Assembly (NCBI GenBank): GCA_030626475.1
Contig: DAOUOW010000008.1
Location: 1-34,443 of the forward strand
Direction of reading: 5' to 3'
Origin: Chloroflexota bacterium
GTDB taxonomy: Bacteria > Chloroflexota > Dehalococcoidia > E44-bin15
DNA: 34,443 nt
The notes under the pieces were generated by a model that saw nothing but the letters and a program-made list of their open reading frames with translations, did no database searches and had not been told where the DNA came from. Every line of letters begins with the position of its first letter. Position 1 is the first letter of the stretch. Both the position numbers and the translations under genes were made by a program. Shown piece by piece: positions 6,287 through 15,350 of the stretch.

Positions 6287-7240
6287 ATGGCAGCAGTTGA
6301 AGTACCTATTGAGAAGTGGACGGGAAAGGTGCACGAGGTGACACTGGGGGGCAACGGCAGGAAAAGCGTGGTCGTCGGCGGTGAGTCCACCCTCCCCTTC
6401 CTCCACTTTGAGGGCTCGTTGCCCCGCAGACCGGTAATTGCCATAGAGGTTCGGGACAGTGAGCCCAAGGATTGGTCGCCCCATCTGGTTGATGCCTGGG
6501 GCGATGTCCTCGCTGACCCCGCAGCCTGGGCTAAGAAGGCAATGGAGTACGGTGCTGATATCATCGCCCTCTCCCTGAGGAGCGCCCACCCTGAAGAGGG
6601 CAATACCGGTGCTGATGAGGCGAGGAAAAACGTGGATAAGGTTCTCTCCGCAGTGGATATCCCCCTCATCATATACGGGCCCGGGGTGGCGGAAAAGGAT
6701 AACGAGGTGCTGGTGGCAGCCTCTGATGTTGCCAAGGGGCAAAGGGTAGCCCTGGGCAATTGTGAGGAGAAAAACCATCGCACCATCGCCGCCACTTGCA
6801 TCGCTGATGGGCATGTCGCCATTGGCAAGACCCCCATCGAAATCAACCTTGCCAAGCAGCTCAACATCCTTCTTTGCGATGTCGGGCTTTCCCGAGATTC
6901 CATCCTCATGGACCCTACCACCGGGGCCTTAGGCTACGGTCTGGAATACACCTACTCAGTGATGGAGCGGCTCCGCCTGGCGGCGCTGGGGGGAGACGCC
7001 ATGACCGCTATGCCCATGATTTGCACCGCAGGCGAGGAGTCCTGGCGGCAGAAGGAGGCGAAGTTCGCTGAGGGGATGCCCGAGGCCTGGGGTGACCATC
7101 TGGAACGGGCACTGACCTGGGAGGAGATAACCGCCTTCTCACTGTTTGCCGCTGGTGCCGACATCATGGTGGTCAGGCACCCGGGGACGGTGGAGAGAAT
7201 GAAGGCAGTGATTGACAGGCTTATGAGCGAGAGCGCTTGA
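6287..7240 (+). CDS. acsD: Corrinoid iron-sulfur protein small subunit AcsD
   Basis: Small (beta) subunit of the corrinoid/iron-sulfur protein that carries the methyl group from methyl-THF to acetyl-CoA synthase. It is a TIM-barrel protein that pairs with AcsC and helps hold the cobamide. At 317 residues it is close to the usual length. Characteristic blocks are VVGGESTLPFLHFEG near the N-terminus, RPVIAIEVRD, ADIIALSLRSAHPEE, the ALGNCEEKNHRTIAA region and MDPTTGALGYGLEYTYSVMER. Start ATG follows an AAAGGAGA ribosome site. Its stop lies 14 nt before the chosen acsC start, so the two subunits are made together. Confidence 0.95.
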   Translation: MAAVEVPIEKWTGKVHEVTLGGNGRKSVVVGGESTLPFLHFEGSLPRRPVIAIEVRDSEPKDWSPHLVDAWGDVLADPAAWAKKAMEYGADIIALSLRSAHPEEGNTGADEARKNVDKVLSAVDIPLIIYGPGVAEKDNEVLVAASDVAKGQRVALGNCEEKNHRTIAATCIADGHVAIGKTPIEINLAKQLNILLCDVGLSRDSILMDPTTGALGYGLEYTYSVMERLRLAALGGDAMTAMPMICTAGEESWRQKEAKFAEGMPEAWGDHLERALTWEEITAFSLFAAGADIMVVRHPGTVERMKAVIDRLMSESA

Positions 7241-7254
7241 GAGGAGGCGACCAA

Positions 7255-8607
7255 ATGGCACTTACTGGCATTGAAATCTATAAACATCTGCCAAAGACCA
7301 ATTGTAAGGAGTGTGGCTTTCCTACCTGCCTTGCCTTTGCAATGAAGCTTGCTGCCAAGGCCGTAGAGTTATCGTTGTGCCCCTATGTTTCCGAGGAGGC
7401 CCAGCAGGCCCTGGAGGCAGCTTCCAGGCCTCCTATTCGCCTGGTGACCATCGGCGCAGGCGAAAGTAAAATCGAGGTCGGCAATGAGGTGGTCATGTTC
7501 CGCCATGAGAAGACCTTCTACCACCCCCCGGGCTTTGTGGTGCGGGTTAAGGACAGCGAGCCTGCCGATGCTGTAGGCAAGCTCGTGGCTGAGGTGGCGG
7601 GTTATAGCGTGGAGCGGGTAGGTATCGAGCTCAAGATGGACGGCTTCGCCATCGAGAACGAGTCCAAGGATGGCGGTAACTTCGTCAAATGCGTGGAACT
7701 GGTCTCCTCCAAAACAGACCTCCCCTTGATTCTTATGTCCACTGACTCCTCAGTCATGAGCCAAGCCCTGGATAAGGTCGCCAGCGCCAAACCGCTAATC
7801 TACGCCGCGAATAAAGATAACTGGGAGCAGATGACGGAGCTTGCCCTCAAGCATCAGTGCCCGCTGGCAGTTTGTGAGCCTGAGGGGATGAGCGAGCTTG
7901 CGGAGCTGGTGGAAAATGTTACCGGTAAGGGGGTGGAGGATGTGGTCCTCGACCCCGGTGCCCGCGACTTTGGCCCATCTCTCGTCAACCTGACTCAGCT
8001 TCGCCGCCTGGCAGTGAGGAAGAGCTTCCGCCCTCTGGGTTACCCCATCATCACCTTCCCCGGCGAGGCGGCGGCAAATGCGGAGGAGGAGGCACTTCTT
8101 GCCGGGCAGCAGGTTGCCAAGTATGCCGGGATTATCGTCCTCGACCATTTCTCTCCTGGCATGGCCTATCCCTTGCTCACCCTGCGCCTTAACATCTACA
8201 CCGACCCGCAGAAGCCGATTCAGATGTCGCCCGGAATATACGAGATTGGCACTCCAAAACCGGAAAGCCCGCTATGTGTTACCACCAACTTCTCCCTCAC
8301 CTACTTCTCCATCGCCGGTGAGCTGGAGTCCAGTGGCATTCCTTCCTGGCTCCTGGTATGCGATACCGAGGGGCTCTCGGTGCTCACCGCCTGGTCTGCG
8401 GGCAAGTTCGATGCTGAGAGGATTGCCAAGACGGTGAAGGAGTTCAATGTCGCCGATACGGTCAGCCATCGCAGCGTAATCCTCCCCGGTAAGGTGGCAG
8501 TTCTGAGGGGCGAGCTTGAGGAGGAGCTCCCTGAGTGGAAGATCATGATAGGCCCGCCCGAGGCCTGGGATGTGGGTGGCTATCTAAAGCAACATTGGTC
8601 AGCCTAA
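7255..8607 (+). CDS. acsC: Corrinoid iron-sulfur protein large subunit AcsC
   Basis: Large (gamma) subunit of the corrinoid/iron-sulfur protein. The N-terminal 4Fe-4S domain has C17, C20, C25 and C42, the same numbering as in Moorella, within KTNCKECGFPTC and LSLCPY; this cluster reductively activates the cobalt. A TIM-barrel middle and a C-terminal cobamide-binding domain follow (KPESPLCVTTNFSLTYFS, then DTEGLSVLTAWSAGKF). The start is set at ATG 7255 because GAGGAGG stands 7 nt upstream and the cysteine numbering then fits; a longer reading from TTG 7237 would overlap the acsD stop and begin inside the ribosome site. Length 450 residues, normal for the family. Confidence 0.95.
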   Translation: MALTGIEIYKHLPKTNCKECGFPTCLAFAMKLAAKAVELSLCPYVSEEAQQALEAASRPPIRLVTIGAGESKIEVGNEVVMFRHEKTFYHPPGFVVRVKDSEPADAVGKLVAEVAGYSVERVGIELKMDGFAIENESKDGGNFVKCVELVSSKTDLPLILMSTDSSVMSQALDKVASAKPLIYAANKDNWEQMTELALKHQCPLAVCEPEGMSELAELVENVTGKGVEDVVLDPGARDFGPSLVNLTQLRRLAVRKSFRPLGYPIITFPGEAAANAEEEALLAGQQVAKYAGIIVLDHFSPGMAYPLLTLRLNIYTDPQKPIQMSPGIYEIGTPKPESPLCVTTNFSLTYFSIAGELESSGIPSWLLVCDTEGLSVLTAWSAGKFDAERIAKTVKEFNVADTVSHRSVILPGKVAVLRGELEEELPEWKIMIGPPEAWDVGGYLKQHWSA

Positions 8608-8639
8608 CAGCATCGCATGATAATAAGGGGTGATATCGG

Positions 8640-9398
8640 GTGACTAAGACCATCGTCATTGCAGGAAAAGGGGGCACGGGCAAGACCGCTGTCGCCGCCC
8701 TTCTGATCAATCTTCTCATTGAGAAGGGTGTGGTTCTCGCCATTGATGGTGACCCTAGCTCCAATCTTCACATGGCACTGGGACTGCCACTGGAAGAGAC
8801 CGTGGGCGCTGTGCGCGAGGAGATGCTCGATTCCAAGGTAAGGAAGCGCCTCATCGGGATACCGAAGCAGGATTACCTGGAAATGCGGGTTCAGGAGTCG
8901 CTGGTAGAGTCAAAGGGGTTTGACCTTTTGGCTATGGGTCGCCCTGAGGGTCCTGGCTGTTACTGCCTGGCCAATCATTGGCTTCGTGCCTGCATTGACC
9001 GCCTGGCCAATAATTATGACTATGTGGTCGTCGACTCCGAAGCTGGTATGGAGCACATAAGCCGCCAGACGACACAGGATGTTGACATCCTGCTCCTCAC
9101 CTCAGACCCAACGATAAGGGGGATATCTGCTGCCGCACGGATGAAGGAGCTCATTGGCGAACTGAGGAGCCATGTCGACAGGATCGTCTTGGTGGTCAAT
9201 CGGGTGGCTGACGGTCTGCCCACGGAGATTGAGGCGGCGATAAAGGAGGCAGGCCTTGAACTCATTGGCGTGCTTCCTGAAGACCCGGCGATGATGAAGC
9301 TGGAGATAAGAGGTGCGCCCCTTATTGAGCTTCCCCCCGACTCACCCCTCAAGAATGGGGTTTTGGAGATAGCGAGGAAGCTTGATTTGGTTGGATAG
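8640..9398 (+). CDS. cooC: CooC/AcsF-type nickel-insertion ATPase
   Basis: MinD-like P-loop ATPase of the CooC/AcsF family, which promotes nickel loading of CO dehydrogenase or acetyl-CoA synthase. It has the deviant Walker A GKGGTGKT (residues 10-16 region, with the signature Lys10), DGDPSSNLHMALG (switch I region) and the family's metal-binding CxC motif at C107/C109 in GPGCYC, which binds a metal ion between two subunits. Length is 252 residues, normal. It starts with GTG after an AAGGGG site. Placement between acsC and acsE matches the acsF position seen in other acs clusters and, as no CODH gene is visible, argues for AcsB being the client. The exact client (AcsB or a distant CODH) is not decided by sequence. 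Confidence 0.92.
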   Translation: MTKTIVIAGKGGTGKTAVAALLINLLIEKGVVLAIDGDPSSNLHMALGLPLEETVGAVREEMLDSKVRKRLIGIPKQDYLEMRVQESLVESKGFDLLAMGRPEGPGCYCLANHWLRACIDRLANNYDYVVVDSEAGMEHISRQTTQDVDILLLTSDPTIRGISAAARMKELIGELRSHVDRIVLVVNRVADGLPTEIEAAIKEAGLELIGVLPEDPAMMKLEIRGAPLIELPPDSPLKNGVLEIARKLDLVG

Positions 9399-9467
9399 AG
9401 CAAGAGGGTTTATAGAAAGCAAGATTTTCTGCTGGGGGCGCTCTAGGTTGAAAAAAGGAGGAGAACT

Positions 9468-10388
9468 GTGATCGCTATCGGGGAATGTCTGCAGATTATA
9501 TCAACAAGGGTGAGAACAGCCATTGAGGGACGGGACAAGGGCTTCGTTCAGGACCTGGTCAAGCGCCAGGTGGATAAAGGGGCTAACATGCTCGACCTTA
9601 ACATCGGTCCCCAGAAGAAGGCAGGCCCTGCGGTGATGGAATGGCTGGTGAACACCGTTCAGGAGGTGGTGGATGTCCCGCTGTCCCTGGACACCACTAA
9701 TCCTGAAGCCATCAAGGCAGGGTTGAAGATCTGCAAGCAGAAGCCGATGATCAATAGCACCAATGCTGACCCGGAGCGAATGGGCGTTTTGTTCCCTCTG
9801 GCTGCAAGTCATGATTGCAATATCATCGCCCTCACCCTGCGCGCCACCGGGCTGCCGGTAACGGCTGAGACCAGGGTAGAAATCCTTTCTGAAGACCTGC
9901 TCCCAGTCATAGAGGAGCATGGCGTTCCCTTGGAGAATGTTTATCTCGATCCTCTAGTGCTCACTGTGAATGGCTGTCAAGAACACTCCCCCGAGGTGAT
10001 CAAGGCGGTGCGCATCTTCAGGCAGCTAACCGATCCCCCATTTCACACCACCTGTGGGCTTTCCAATATATCCAGCGGCGCTCCCCCAGAGGTGAGGCCC
10101 ATCCTCAATCGCATCTACCTGGTGATGCTTATGGGAGCCGGCCTTGATTCCGCGATCCTCGACCCATTTGATGACCAGATCATGGAGGCTTTACGCATCA
10201 TCGAGAACCGCGATGATTCCACCGCCAAGGGCAAAGTTTACCTCGCACTCTATGATGCTTATGCTGCGGATGAGGAGTTTGACCCCGGCATCATCGATAC
10301 CAGCAACCCGGAGCACAGCGATATCTTGAAAACGATCCGGGTTCTGGAAGGCAAGACCCTCTACGCCCACGGCTATCTCAGGCTATAG
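9468..10388 (+). CDS. acsE: Methyltetrahydrofolate:corrinoid iron-sulfur protein methyltransferase AcsE
   Basis: Moves the methyl group from methyl-THF to the Co(I) of AcsCD (or back). Pterin-binding TIM barrel with LDLNIGP, DTTNPEAIKAGL, INSTNAD and CGLSNIS; N200 in GLSN corresponds to N199 of the Moorella enzyme, which interacts with the pterin N5. The protein is 306 residues against 262 in Moorella. The extra length is mainly an insert of about 40 residues (roughly 249-287, rich in Asp and Ala) just before the last helix, whose sequence (VLEGKTLYAHGYLRL) again matches the family end. GTG start with a strong AAAGGAGGAG site. Last gene of the acs operon; only 3 nt separate it from the convergent mutL, with no terminator visible. 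Confidence 0.95.
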   Translation: MIAIGECLQIISTRVRTAIEGRDKGFVQDLVKRQVDKGANMLDLNIGPQKKAGPAVMEWLVNTVQEVVDVPLSLDTTNPEAIKAGLKICKQKPMINSTNADPERMGVLFPLAASHDCNIIALTLRATGLPVTAETRVEILSEDLLPVIEEHGVPLENVYLDPLVLTVNGCQEHSPEVIKAVRIFRQLTDPPFHTTCGLSNISSGAPPEVRPILNRIYLVMLMGAGLDSAILDPFDDQIMEALRIIENRDDSTAKGKVYLALYDAYAADEEFDPGIIDTSNPEHSDILKTIRVLEGKTLYAHGYLRL

Positions 10389-10391
10389 GTT

Positions 10392-12068
10392 TTAGCCTCT
10401 GCCGAATTCCCTCTCCAGTTGGGAGGAACTAAAGCGGATCATTGTCGGTCTGCCATGGGGGCAGGTGAGAGGTAGCTCCGTCTGCTCTAGCTCACGCACC
10501 AACTGGCGCATCTCATCCGGGCTTAATACCTGGCCCGCCCTTACCGCGCTATGGCAGGCCAGAGAAATGGCTACCTTTTGCTCCCATTCTTCTGGGTTTC
10601 CTTCGCTGCCCAGAGCATCAAGCACTTCCCCCAGCGCTTCAGCGACCTTCTCTTTGACTACGGCAGGCACAGCGCGCACAAGGTAAGTTCGCTGACCAAA
10701 GGCTTCGATGGCGAAGCCATAGGCGGCGAGAATTTCACCTCCCACCTTGAGCAACTCTTCCTGGCGAGGTGTAACCTCAACGGTCACCGGCTCAAGCAGC
10801 CCCTGAACCTCTACCTCCCTCCGTGCTTGCTGGGCGCGAACCTTTTCAAACAGGATGCGCTCGTGGGCGGCATGCTGATCGATAAGGTATAGGCCATCGG
10901 GTCCCTCAGCGATGATGTAGGTGCTGGCCGCCTGACCGAGGACGCGCAGGATGGGAAGTCGCCTTTCTGGTTCCGTGGGGGCGAAGAGGGGCGCTGCGAC
11001 AACCTCCTCCTTCTCCGCCCATAATGGCTCCCGTTTGATGGGACTCCCGACCGGGGTCGGGTGCCTTACTACTGGCACGGGCATCTGTTCCACCAGAGCG
11101 GCTCGCACCGCTTTCTGGACGGCGGCAAACAGGGCATGCTCAAAGCGAAATCTGACCTCGGTCTTGGTCGGATGGACATTGATGTCAACATCATCGCCGG
11201 GAAGGGAGATATTGAGCACCGCTATCGGATGCCGCCCCACCATGAGCATTCCCTGATAGGCGTCCTCCACGGCGCGGCTCAAGAGGCGGCTCCTAACCCA
11301 GCGCCGATTGACGAAGAAGCTGAGGTGGCTGCGGCTGGAGCGAGAAAGCGAAGGGGCGCTGACAAAGCCCGAGATGCGGGGCAACAGCTCCCCTTCTTTT
11401 ACCTCGATCATGGCCTCGGCGGTCTCCAGCCCATAGACCTTGACCAGGGCATCGCGCAGGCTGCCACTTCCCGGGGTCTGAAGAGCCATCCTCCCCTCGA
11501 CGATGAGGCTGAACCTCACCTCGGGGAAGGCGAGGCAATACTGGCTCACCAGATTGGAGATGTGACCGCTTTCCGTTGCCACCGACTTGAGGAATTTGAG
11601 GCGAGCAGGAACATTGCGGAAGAGATTGCGCACCGTGACCGTGGTCCCCTCAGGGCAGCCTCTTTTCTCTTTTTTGACCACTGCGCCATTTTTGAGGGCG
11701 AGGTAGGTTCCCGCTATCTCACCTGTGGTGCGGGTCAGAATCTCTACTTCGGCGACGGCGGCGATGCTGGGCAGCGCCTCACCCCTGAAGCCAAGGCTGG
11801 AAATGGTTTCGAGGTCGGCCATGACGTTGATCTTGCTTGTGGCGTAGCGATGGAAGGCAAGCTCGACCTCATCGGCGGGGATGCCGATGCCGTTATCGCT
11901 GACCCGGATCAGGCTAACCCCGCCGCCACGAGCCTCGATTGAGACCTGGGTGGCGCCGGCATCCAGTGAGTTCTCGATAAGCTCCTTCACCACCGATGCC
12001 GGCCTCTCCACCACCTCGCCAGCAGCGATCTTGGAAACGACGTCTGGGGCTAAGATTTTGATAGGCAT
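10392..12068 (-). CDS. mutL: DNA mismatch repair protein MutL
   Basis: Mismatch-repair ATPase that links MutS to strand incision. The N-terminal GHKL ATPase motifs are intact: ELIENSLDAGA, VSDNGIGI and SSLGFRGEALPSIAAV. The C-terminal half carries the endonuclease motif DQHA-x2-E-x4-E at residues 397-408 (DQHAAHERILFE), with the ACHSAVRAG and CPHGRP metal-site motifs, so this is a nicking MutL as in bacteria without MutH. Length 558 residues, slightly short because the linker is small. ATG start; the preceding gene on this strand is a HIT-family gene, and mutS lies beyond that. Confidence 0.96.
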   Translation of the reverse strand: MPIKILAPDVVSKIAAGEVVERPASVVKELIENSLDAGATQVSIEARGGGVSLIRVSDNGIGIPADEVELAFHRYATSKINVMADLETISSLGFRGEALPSIAAVAEVEILTRTTGEIAGTYLALKNGAVVKKEKRGCPEGTTVTVRNLFRNVPARLKFLKSVATESGHISNLVSQYCLAFPEVRFSLIVEGRMALQTPGSGSLRDALVKVYGLETAEAMIEVKEGELLPRISGFVSAPSLSRSSRSHLSFFVNRRWVRSRLLSRAVEDAYQGMLMVGRHPIAVLNISLPGDDVDINVHPTKTEVRFRFEHALFAAVQKAVRAALVEQMPVPVVRHPTPVGSPIKREPLWAEKEEVVAAPLFAPTEPERRLPILRVLGQAASTYIIAEGPDGLYLIDQHAAHERILFEKVRAQQARREVEVQGLLEPVTVEVTPRQEELLKVGGEILAAYGFAIEAFGQRTYLVRAVPAVVKEKVAEALGEVLDALGSEGNPEEWEQKVAISLACHSAVRAGQVLSPDEMRQLVRELEQTELPLTCPHGRPTMIRFSSSQLEREFGRG

Positions 12069-12104
12069 CTTAAATCTGTCCTCTTAATAGTTAACTAGGT
12101 AGCT

Positions 12105-12671
12105 TCAAGAAGGCCTGTGCAACTGGCCTCTAAGATAGGTCATGAGAGCCTCAACCTTTCGCCTATCTTCGTCATTCTCCGGTTGTGCCATATACTCTGG
12201 GGGAAACTCGTTAGACTTGTTAGGCTTGCTGAGTTTGTAAATATTCCAAGCAATGACCTTGCCTTCTTCCCGTAACAAATCGCCAAGTTTCTCTGTGCGC
12301 GGGATGAGGTGTATGTGCAGGTGATATTTGTCTGATGACTTCTCAAAAGCAGATTCGAAAAAGTAAACCACATATACTCGCCGAACGGGATCCTTTGGAA
12401 ATTCGATCGCCCAATACTGACGCATAGCCAAGTCAATGTTTTGAATGTTTTTGCCAAGCGCGTTCGCTTCATCGGTGTTGAGATCGGTCAATTCCATTCG
12501 GTGAAAGCGCGGCTGCAATGCCATCCAACCAAGAAAGCCCTCATCGCCACCGTAATGGTTGAGTATCCAATTGCCATCCAATTCGATAATGCCTCCGCCT
12601 CTGCGAGGCTCTTCGATTCCTTGAGAGATTCTACATCCTTTGCAGCAGTCGTGGTATATTTCTGCACCCAT
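12105..12671 (-). CDS. HIT-superfamily-like protein between mutS and mutL
   Basis: 188-residue soluble protein. The catalytic-type motif HxHxH is at H117, H119, H121 (YHLHIHLIPR), which fits the histidine-triad nucleotide hydrolases and transferases; the preceding strand (RVYVVYFFESAFEKSSDK) also suits the fold. A Cys cluster at the N-terminus (DCCKGC, C9/C10/C13) could bind a metal. The start at ATG 12671 is chosen because AAGGAGGG lies 8 nt upstream; a GTG 24 nt further up lies before that site. The substrate is unknown. The gene is visibly AT-richer than mutS and mutL, between which it stands, so it was probably acquired. Membership in the HIT superfamily is likely but the subfamily is unclear. 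Confidence 0.7.
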   Translation of the reverse strand: MGAEIYHDCCKGCRISQGIEEPRRGGGIIELDGNWILNHYGGDEGFLGWMALQPRFHRMELTDLNTDEANALGKNIQNIDLAMRQYWAIEFPKDPVRRVYVVYFFESAFEKSSDKYHLHIHLIPRTEKLGDLLREEGKVIAWNIYKLSKPNKSNEFPPEYMAQPENDEDRRKVEALMTYLRGQLHRPS

Positions 12672-12749
12672 ATACTGACCCTCCTTGCTCCCCACCGTTA
12701 GTCCAGTGGTTCCAATGTAAAAATGCTCCCCAGACAGGATTCAAACTTT

Positions 12750-15311
12750 TCACCCCTCCTTGGCCTTCTTTTTTAGCTCGTAGAGCTTGTTTAGCGCCTC
12801 GAGGGGGGTCATGGAATCCACATCCAGCTTTGAAAGCTCCTCCAATAGCGGCGATGAGGGCGAAAAGAGGGGAAGCTGCTTCGGCTGGCGGGCTCTCCTG
12901 CCCCTCGGCTTCCCTTTCTGTTCTCGCTCGCCCTCAAGCTCCGCCAGCACCTCCTGGGCGCGGTTGATCACCGAGCGGGGCAGGCCAGCAAGCTGCGCCA
13001 CATGGATGCCATAGCTCCTGTCGGCGCCGCCGGGGAGGATTTTGCGCAGGAATACCACCTTGCCACCTTCCTCAGCGACGGCGAAGTTGAGGTTCTTCAC
13101 CCTGGGCAGGAAGCTGGCGACATCCACCAGCTCGTGGTAGTGGGTGGCGAAAAGGGTCTTAGCCCCCAGCCGGGGGTGATTATGGATGTATTCCGCCACC
13201 GCCTGGGCGATGGAGATGCCATCGTAGGTGCTGGTTCCGCGCCCGATCTCATCGAGGATGACCAGCGAGCGAGGCGTGGCGTGGTTGAGGATATTCGCCG
13301 TCTCCTCCATCTCCACCATGAAGGTCGACCTTCCCATAGCCAGCTCATCCTGAGCCCCAACACGGGTGAAGAGGCGGTCCACAAGCCCGATGGATGCCGA
13401 ATCAGCGGGGACAAAGCTCCCCATCTGAGCCAGGAGCACGATGAGCGCCACCTGCCTCAGGTAGGTGGACTTCCCCGACATGTTGGGGCCGGTGAGGATG
13501 ATCATCTGGCAGTCCTTATTAGCAAGGTAGGTGTCATTGGGGACGAAGGGCTCATCGGTGATCATCTGCTCCACCACGGGATGGCGACCGCCGGAGATGA
13601 TGATGGTGTCGTCACTGGTTAGCTTCGGTCTCACATATCCGTTGCCGGCTGCCACCTCGGCCAGGGAGGAGAAGACGTCTATCTGGGCCAGGGCTGATGC
13701 CACCTCCAGTATGCGCTCCGCGCTGGCACCAACCTGCTGGCAAATTTGGCGGAAAATGGCGCCCTCAAGCTCGGCGATTCTCTCCTGGGCATTGAGGATC
13801 AGCGATTCATATTCTTTAAGCTCGGGGGTGAAGAAGCGTTCTGCCCCCACCAGCGTCTGCTTGCGAATGTAAGTGTCGGGAACCTGGGGCAGATTGGGCT
13901 TCGAGACCTCGATAAAGTAGCCAAACACCCTGTTATAGCCCACCTTGAGCGACTTTATGCCTGTTCGCTCCCTCTCCTGGCGCTCAAGGTTTGCAAGGTA
14001 TTTCTTGGCATCCTTGGAGGCAACTCGAATCTGGTCCAGCTCCGCCGAGAAGCCCTCCTTGATGACGCCATCACCGAGGCTTGCCGGCGGTTCTTCCGCG
14101 ATAGCCTTCGCTATCAGGGTGATAACATCGGAGCAAGGCTTGAGTTCCCTCACCAGCCAGCCCAAAGCCGCGGAATCGGCTGCTGTCGTCATCGCCTCCC
14201 TGATCCCGGAGGCGACTTCCAGGCTGCGGCGAAGCGCAATCACCTCCCTGGGGGTGGCGATACCACTTCTAATGCGGTTCACCAGCCGCTCCAGGTCAGC
14301 GACGCGGTCGACAAGAGCGATGGTCTTGGTGCGCTGCTCTACCCGGTTATGAAACCACTCCACAGCATCGAGTCGCTGTTCTAGTGGTGTTATGTCAAGC
14401 AATGGCTGCCCCAGCCATCTCTTGAGCAGCCTGCCCCCCATCGCCGTCTTGGTGAGATCGATCACCGAGAGCAGCGAGCCCTGGGTGGTCACGAGGCGGA
14501 AGGTTTGAAAAAGCTCCAGGTTTCGTCTCGTCTGCGGGTCGAGGGTCATAAAAGATTCGGTGGAGTAGGTGGCAAGCCTGGTGAGTTGTCCCAACGCTCC
14601 CTTCTGCGTCTCGCCGAGGTAATGGAGGATGGCGCCCGCCGCTCCTATCGCCAGTGGCAGATGGGCACAGCCATATCCCTCCAAGGATGCGGCTTCGAAG
14701 TGCTCCATCAGAAGCTGGCACGCGGTCTCCTGTTCAAACCACTGCTCATCGATGGGGGTTACCGGAGAAGGAGAAGATGAATCAGCGAGGTCGGAGCCGC
14801 GTGGAGCGAGAACCTCGGAGGGGTTGAGGCGCTCCAGTTCGGCCAGGGCGCGCTCCCGGGAGACCTGGGTGGTGGCGAATTCGCCCGTTGTTATGTCGGC
14901 ATAGGAGATACCTGCCTCCTCCCCGTCACCGACTATCGCCGCCAGATAGTTATTGGCCTTCGCCTCCAGAAGCTGGGGCTCAACAACGGTTCCCGGGGTT
15001 ACCACCCGAATAACGTCCCGCTCCACCAGCCCTCCGGCTTTGGGCTCAGTAAGCTGCTCGCAGATGGCCACCTTGTAGCCCTTGTTTATCAGCCTGGCCA
15101 GATAGTTATCCAGGGCATGGAAGGGGATGCCGGCCATGGGAACTCGCTGCCCTTTGCCCATCTCCCTGGAGGTGAGCACGATATCCAGCTCCTTGGAGGC
15201 GATCTTGGCATCCTGGTCAAAGGTCTCATAGAAGTCGCCGAGGCGGAAGAAGACAATGGCCTCGGGGTATTTTCGCTTGATCCTGAGGTATTGCTTTCTC
15301 AGCGGGGTCAT
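12750..15311 (-). CDS. mutS: DNA mismatch repair protein MutS
   Basis: Mismatch-recognition ATPase that starts methyl-independent mismatch repair with MutL. The N-terminal mismatch-binding motif F-x-E is F27-Y28-E29 (GDFYETF); the Walker A GPNMSGKST is at 608-616, followed by DEIGRGTSTYDG (Walker B) and the ATHYHEL motif. Near the C-terminus, QLPLF (812-816) is a sliding-clamp binding motif. At 853 residues the length is normal for MutS1. The ATG at 15311 has only a weak ribosome site; the 15 nt covering the start recur 500 bp upstream. Transcribed toward the HIT gene and mutL with a 78-nt gap. Confidence 0.97.
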   Translation of the reverse strand: MTPLRKQYLRIKRKYPEAIVFFRLGDFYETFDQDAKIASKELDIVLTSREMGKGQRVPMAGIPFHALDNYLARLINKGYKVAICEQLTEPKAGGLVERDVIRVVTPGTVVEPQLLEAKANNYLAAIVGDGEEAGISYADITTGEFATTQVSRERALAELERLNPSEVLAPRGSDLADSSSPSPVTPIDEQWFEQETACQLLMEHFEAASLEGYGCAHLPLAIGAAGAILHYLGETQKGALGQLTRLATYSTESFMTLDPQTRRNLELFQTFRLVTTQGSLLSVIDLTKTAMGGRLLKRWLGQPLLDITPLEQRLDAVEWFHNRVEQRTKTIALVDRVADLERLVNRIRSGIATPREVIALRRSLEVASGIREAMTTAADSAALGWLVRELKPCSDVITLIAKAIAEEPPASLGDGVIKEGFSAELDQIRVASKDAKKYLANLERQERERTGIKSLKVGYNRVFGYFIEVSKPNLPQVPDTYIRKQTLVGAERFFTPELKEYESLILNAQERIAELEGAIFRQICQQVGASAERILEVASALAQIDVFSSLAEVAAGNGYVRPKLTSDDTIIISGGRHPVVEQMITDEPFVPNDTYLANKDCQMIILTGPNMSGKSTYLRQVALIVLLAQMGSFVPADSASIGLVDRLFTRVGAQDELAMGRSTFMVEMEETANILNHATPRSLVILDEIGRGTSTYDGISIAQAVAEYIHNHPRLGAKTLFATHYHELVDVASFLPRVKNLNFAVAEEGGKVVFLRKILPGGADRSYGIHVAQLAGLPRSVINRAQEVLAELEGEREQKGKPRGRRARQPKQLPLFSPSSPLLEELSKLDVDSMTPLEALNKLYELKKKAKEG

Positions 15312-15321
15312 CTTTTCGCTC
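15307..15321. repeat. 15-bp repeat at the mutS start, second copy at 15807-15821
   Basis: GTCATCTTTTCGCTC occurs at 15307-15321 (on the - strand it holds the mutS ATG and the bases before it) and again exactly 500 bp away at 15807-15821, just upstream of the small membrane-protein gene. A 13-bp part (TTTTCGCTCTTTT) is shared with 16829-16841. It may mark a small duplication, but a 15-bp match can arise by chance in a window this size. Confidence 0.45.
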
Positions 15322-15350
15322 TTTTCGACCTTTGGGCTATTGTATCTGGA

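Noticed and set aside
11061-11942. 293-codon open frame on the + strand opposite mutL
   Set aside because: Antisense shadow of mutL, rich in His, Ala and Gly, with no ribosome site or recognisable motif.
12700-12750. tRNA 3' fragment suggested by GGATTCAAAC and CCCCAGA between mutS and the HIT gene
   Set aside because: On neither strand does a 7-nt T-loop with TTCRA sit between pairing arms, and there is no acceptor stem.
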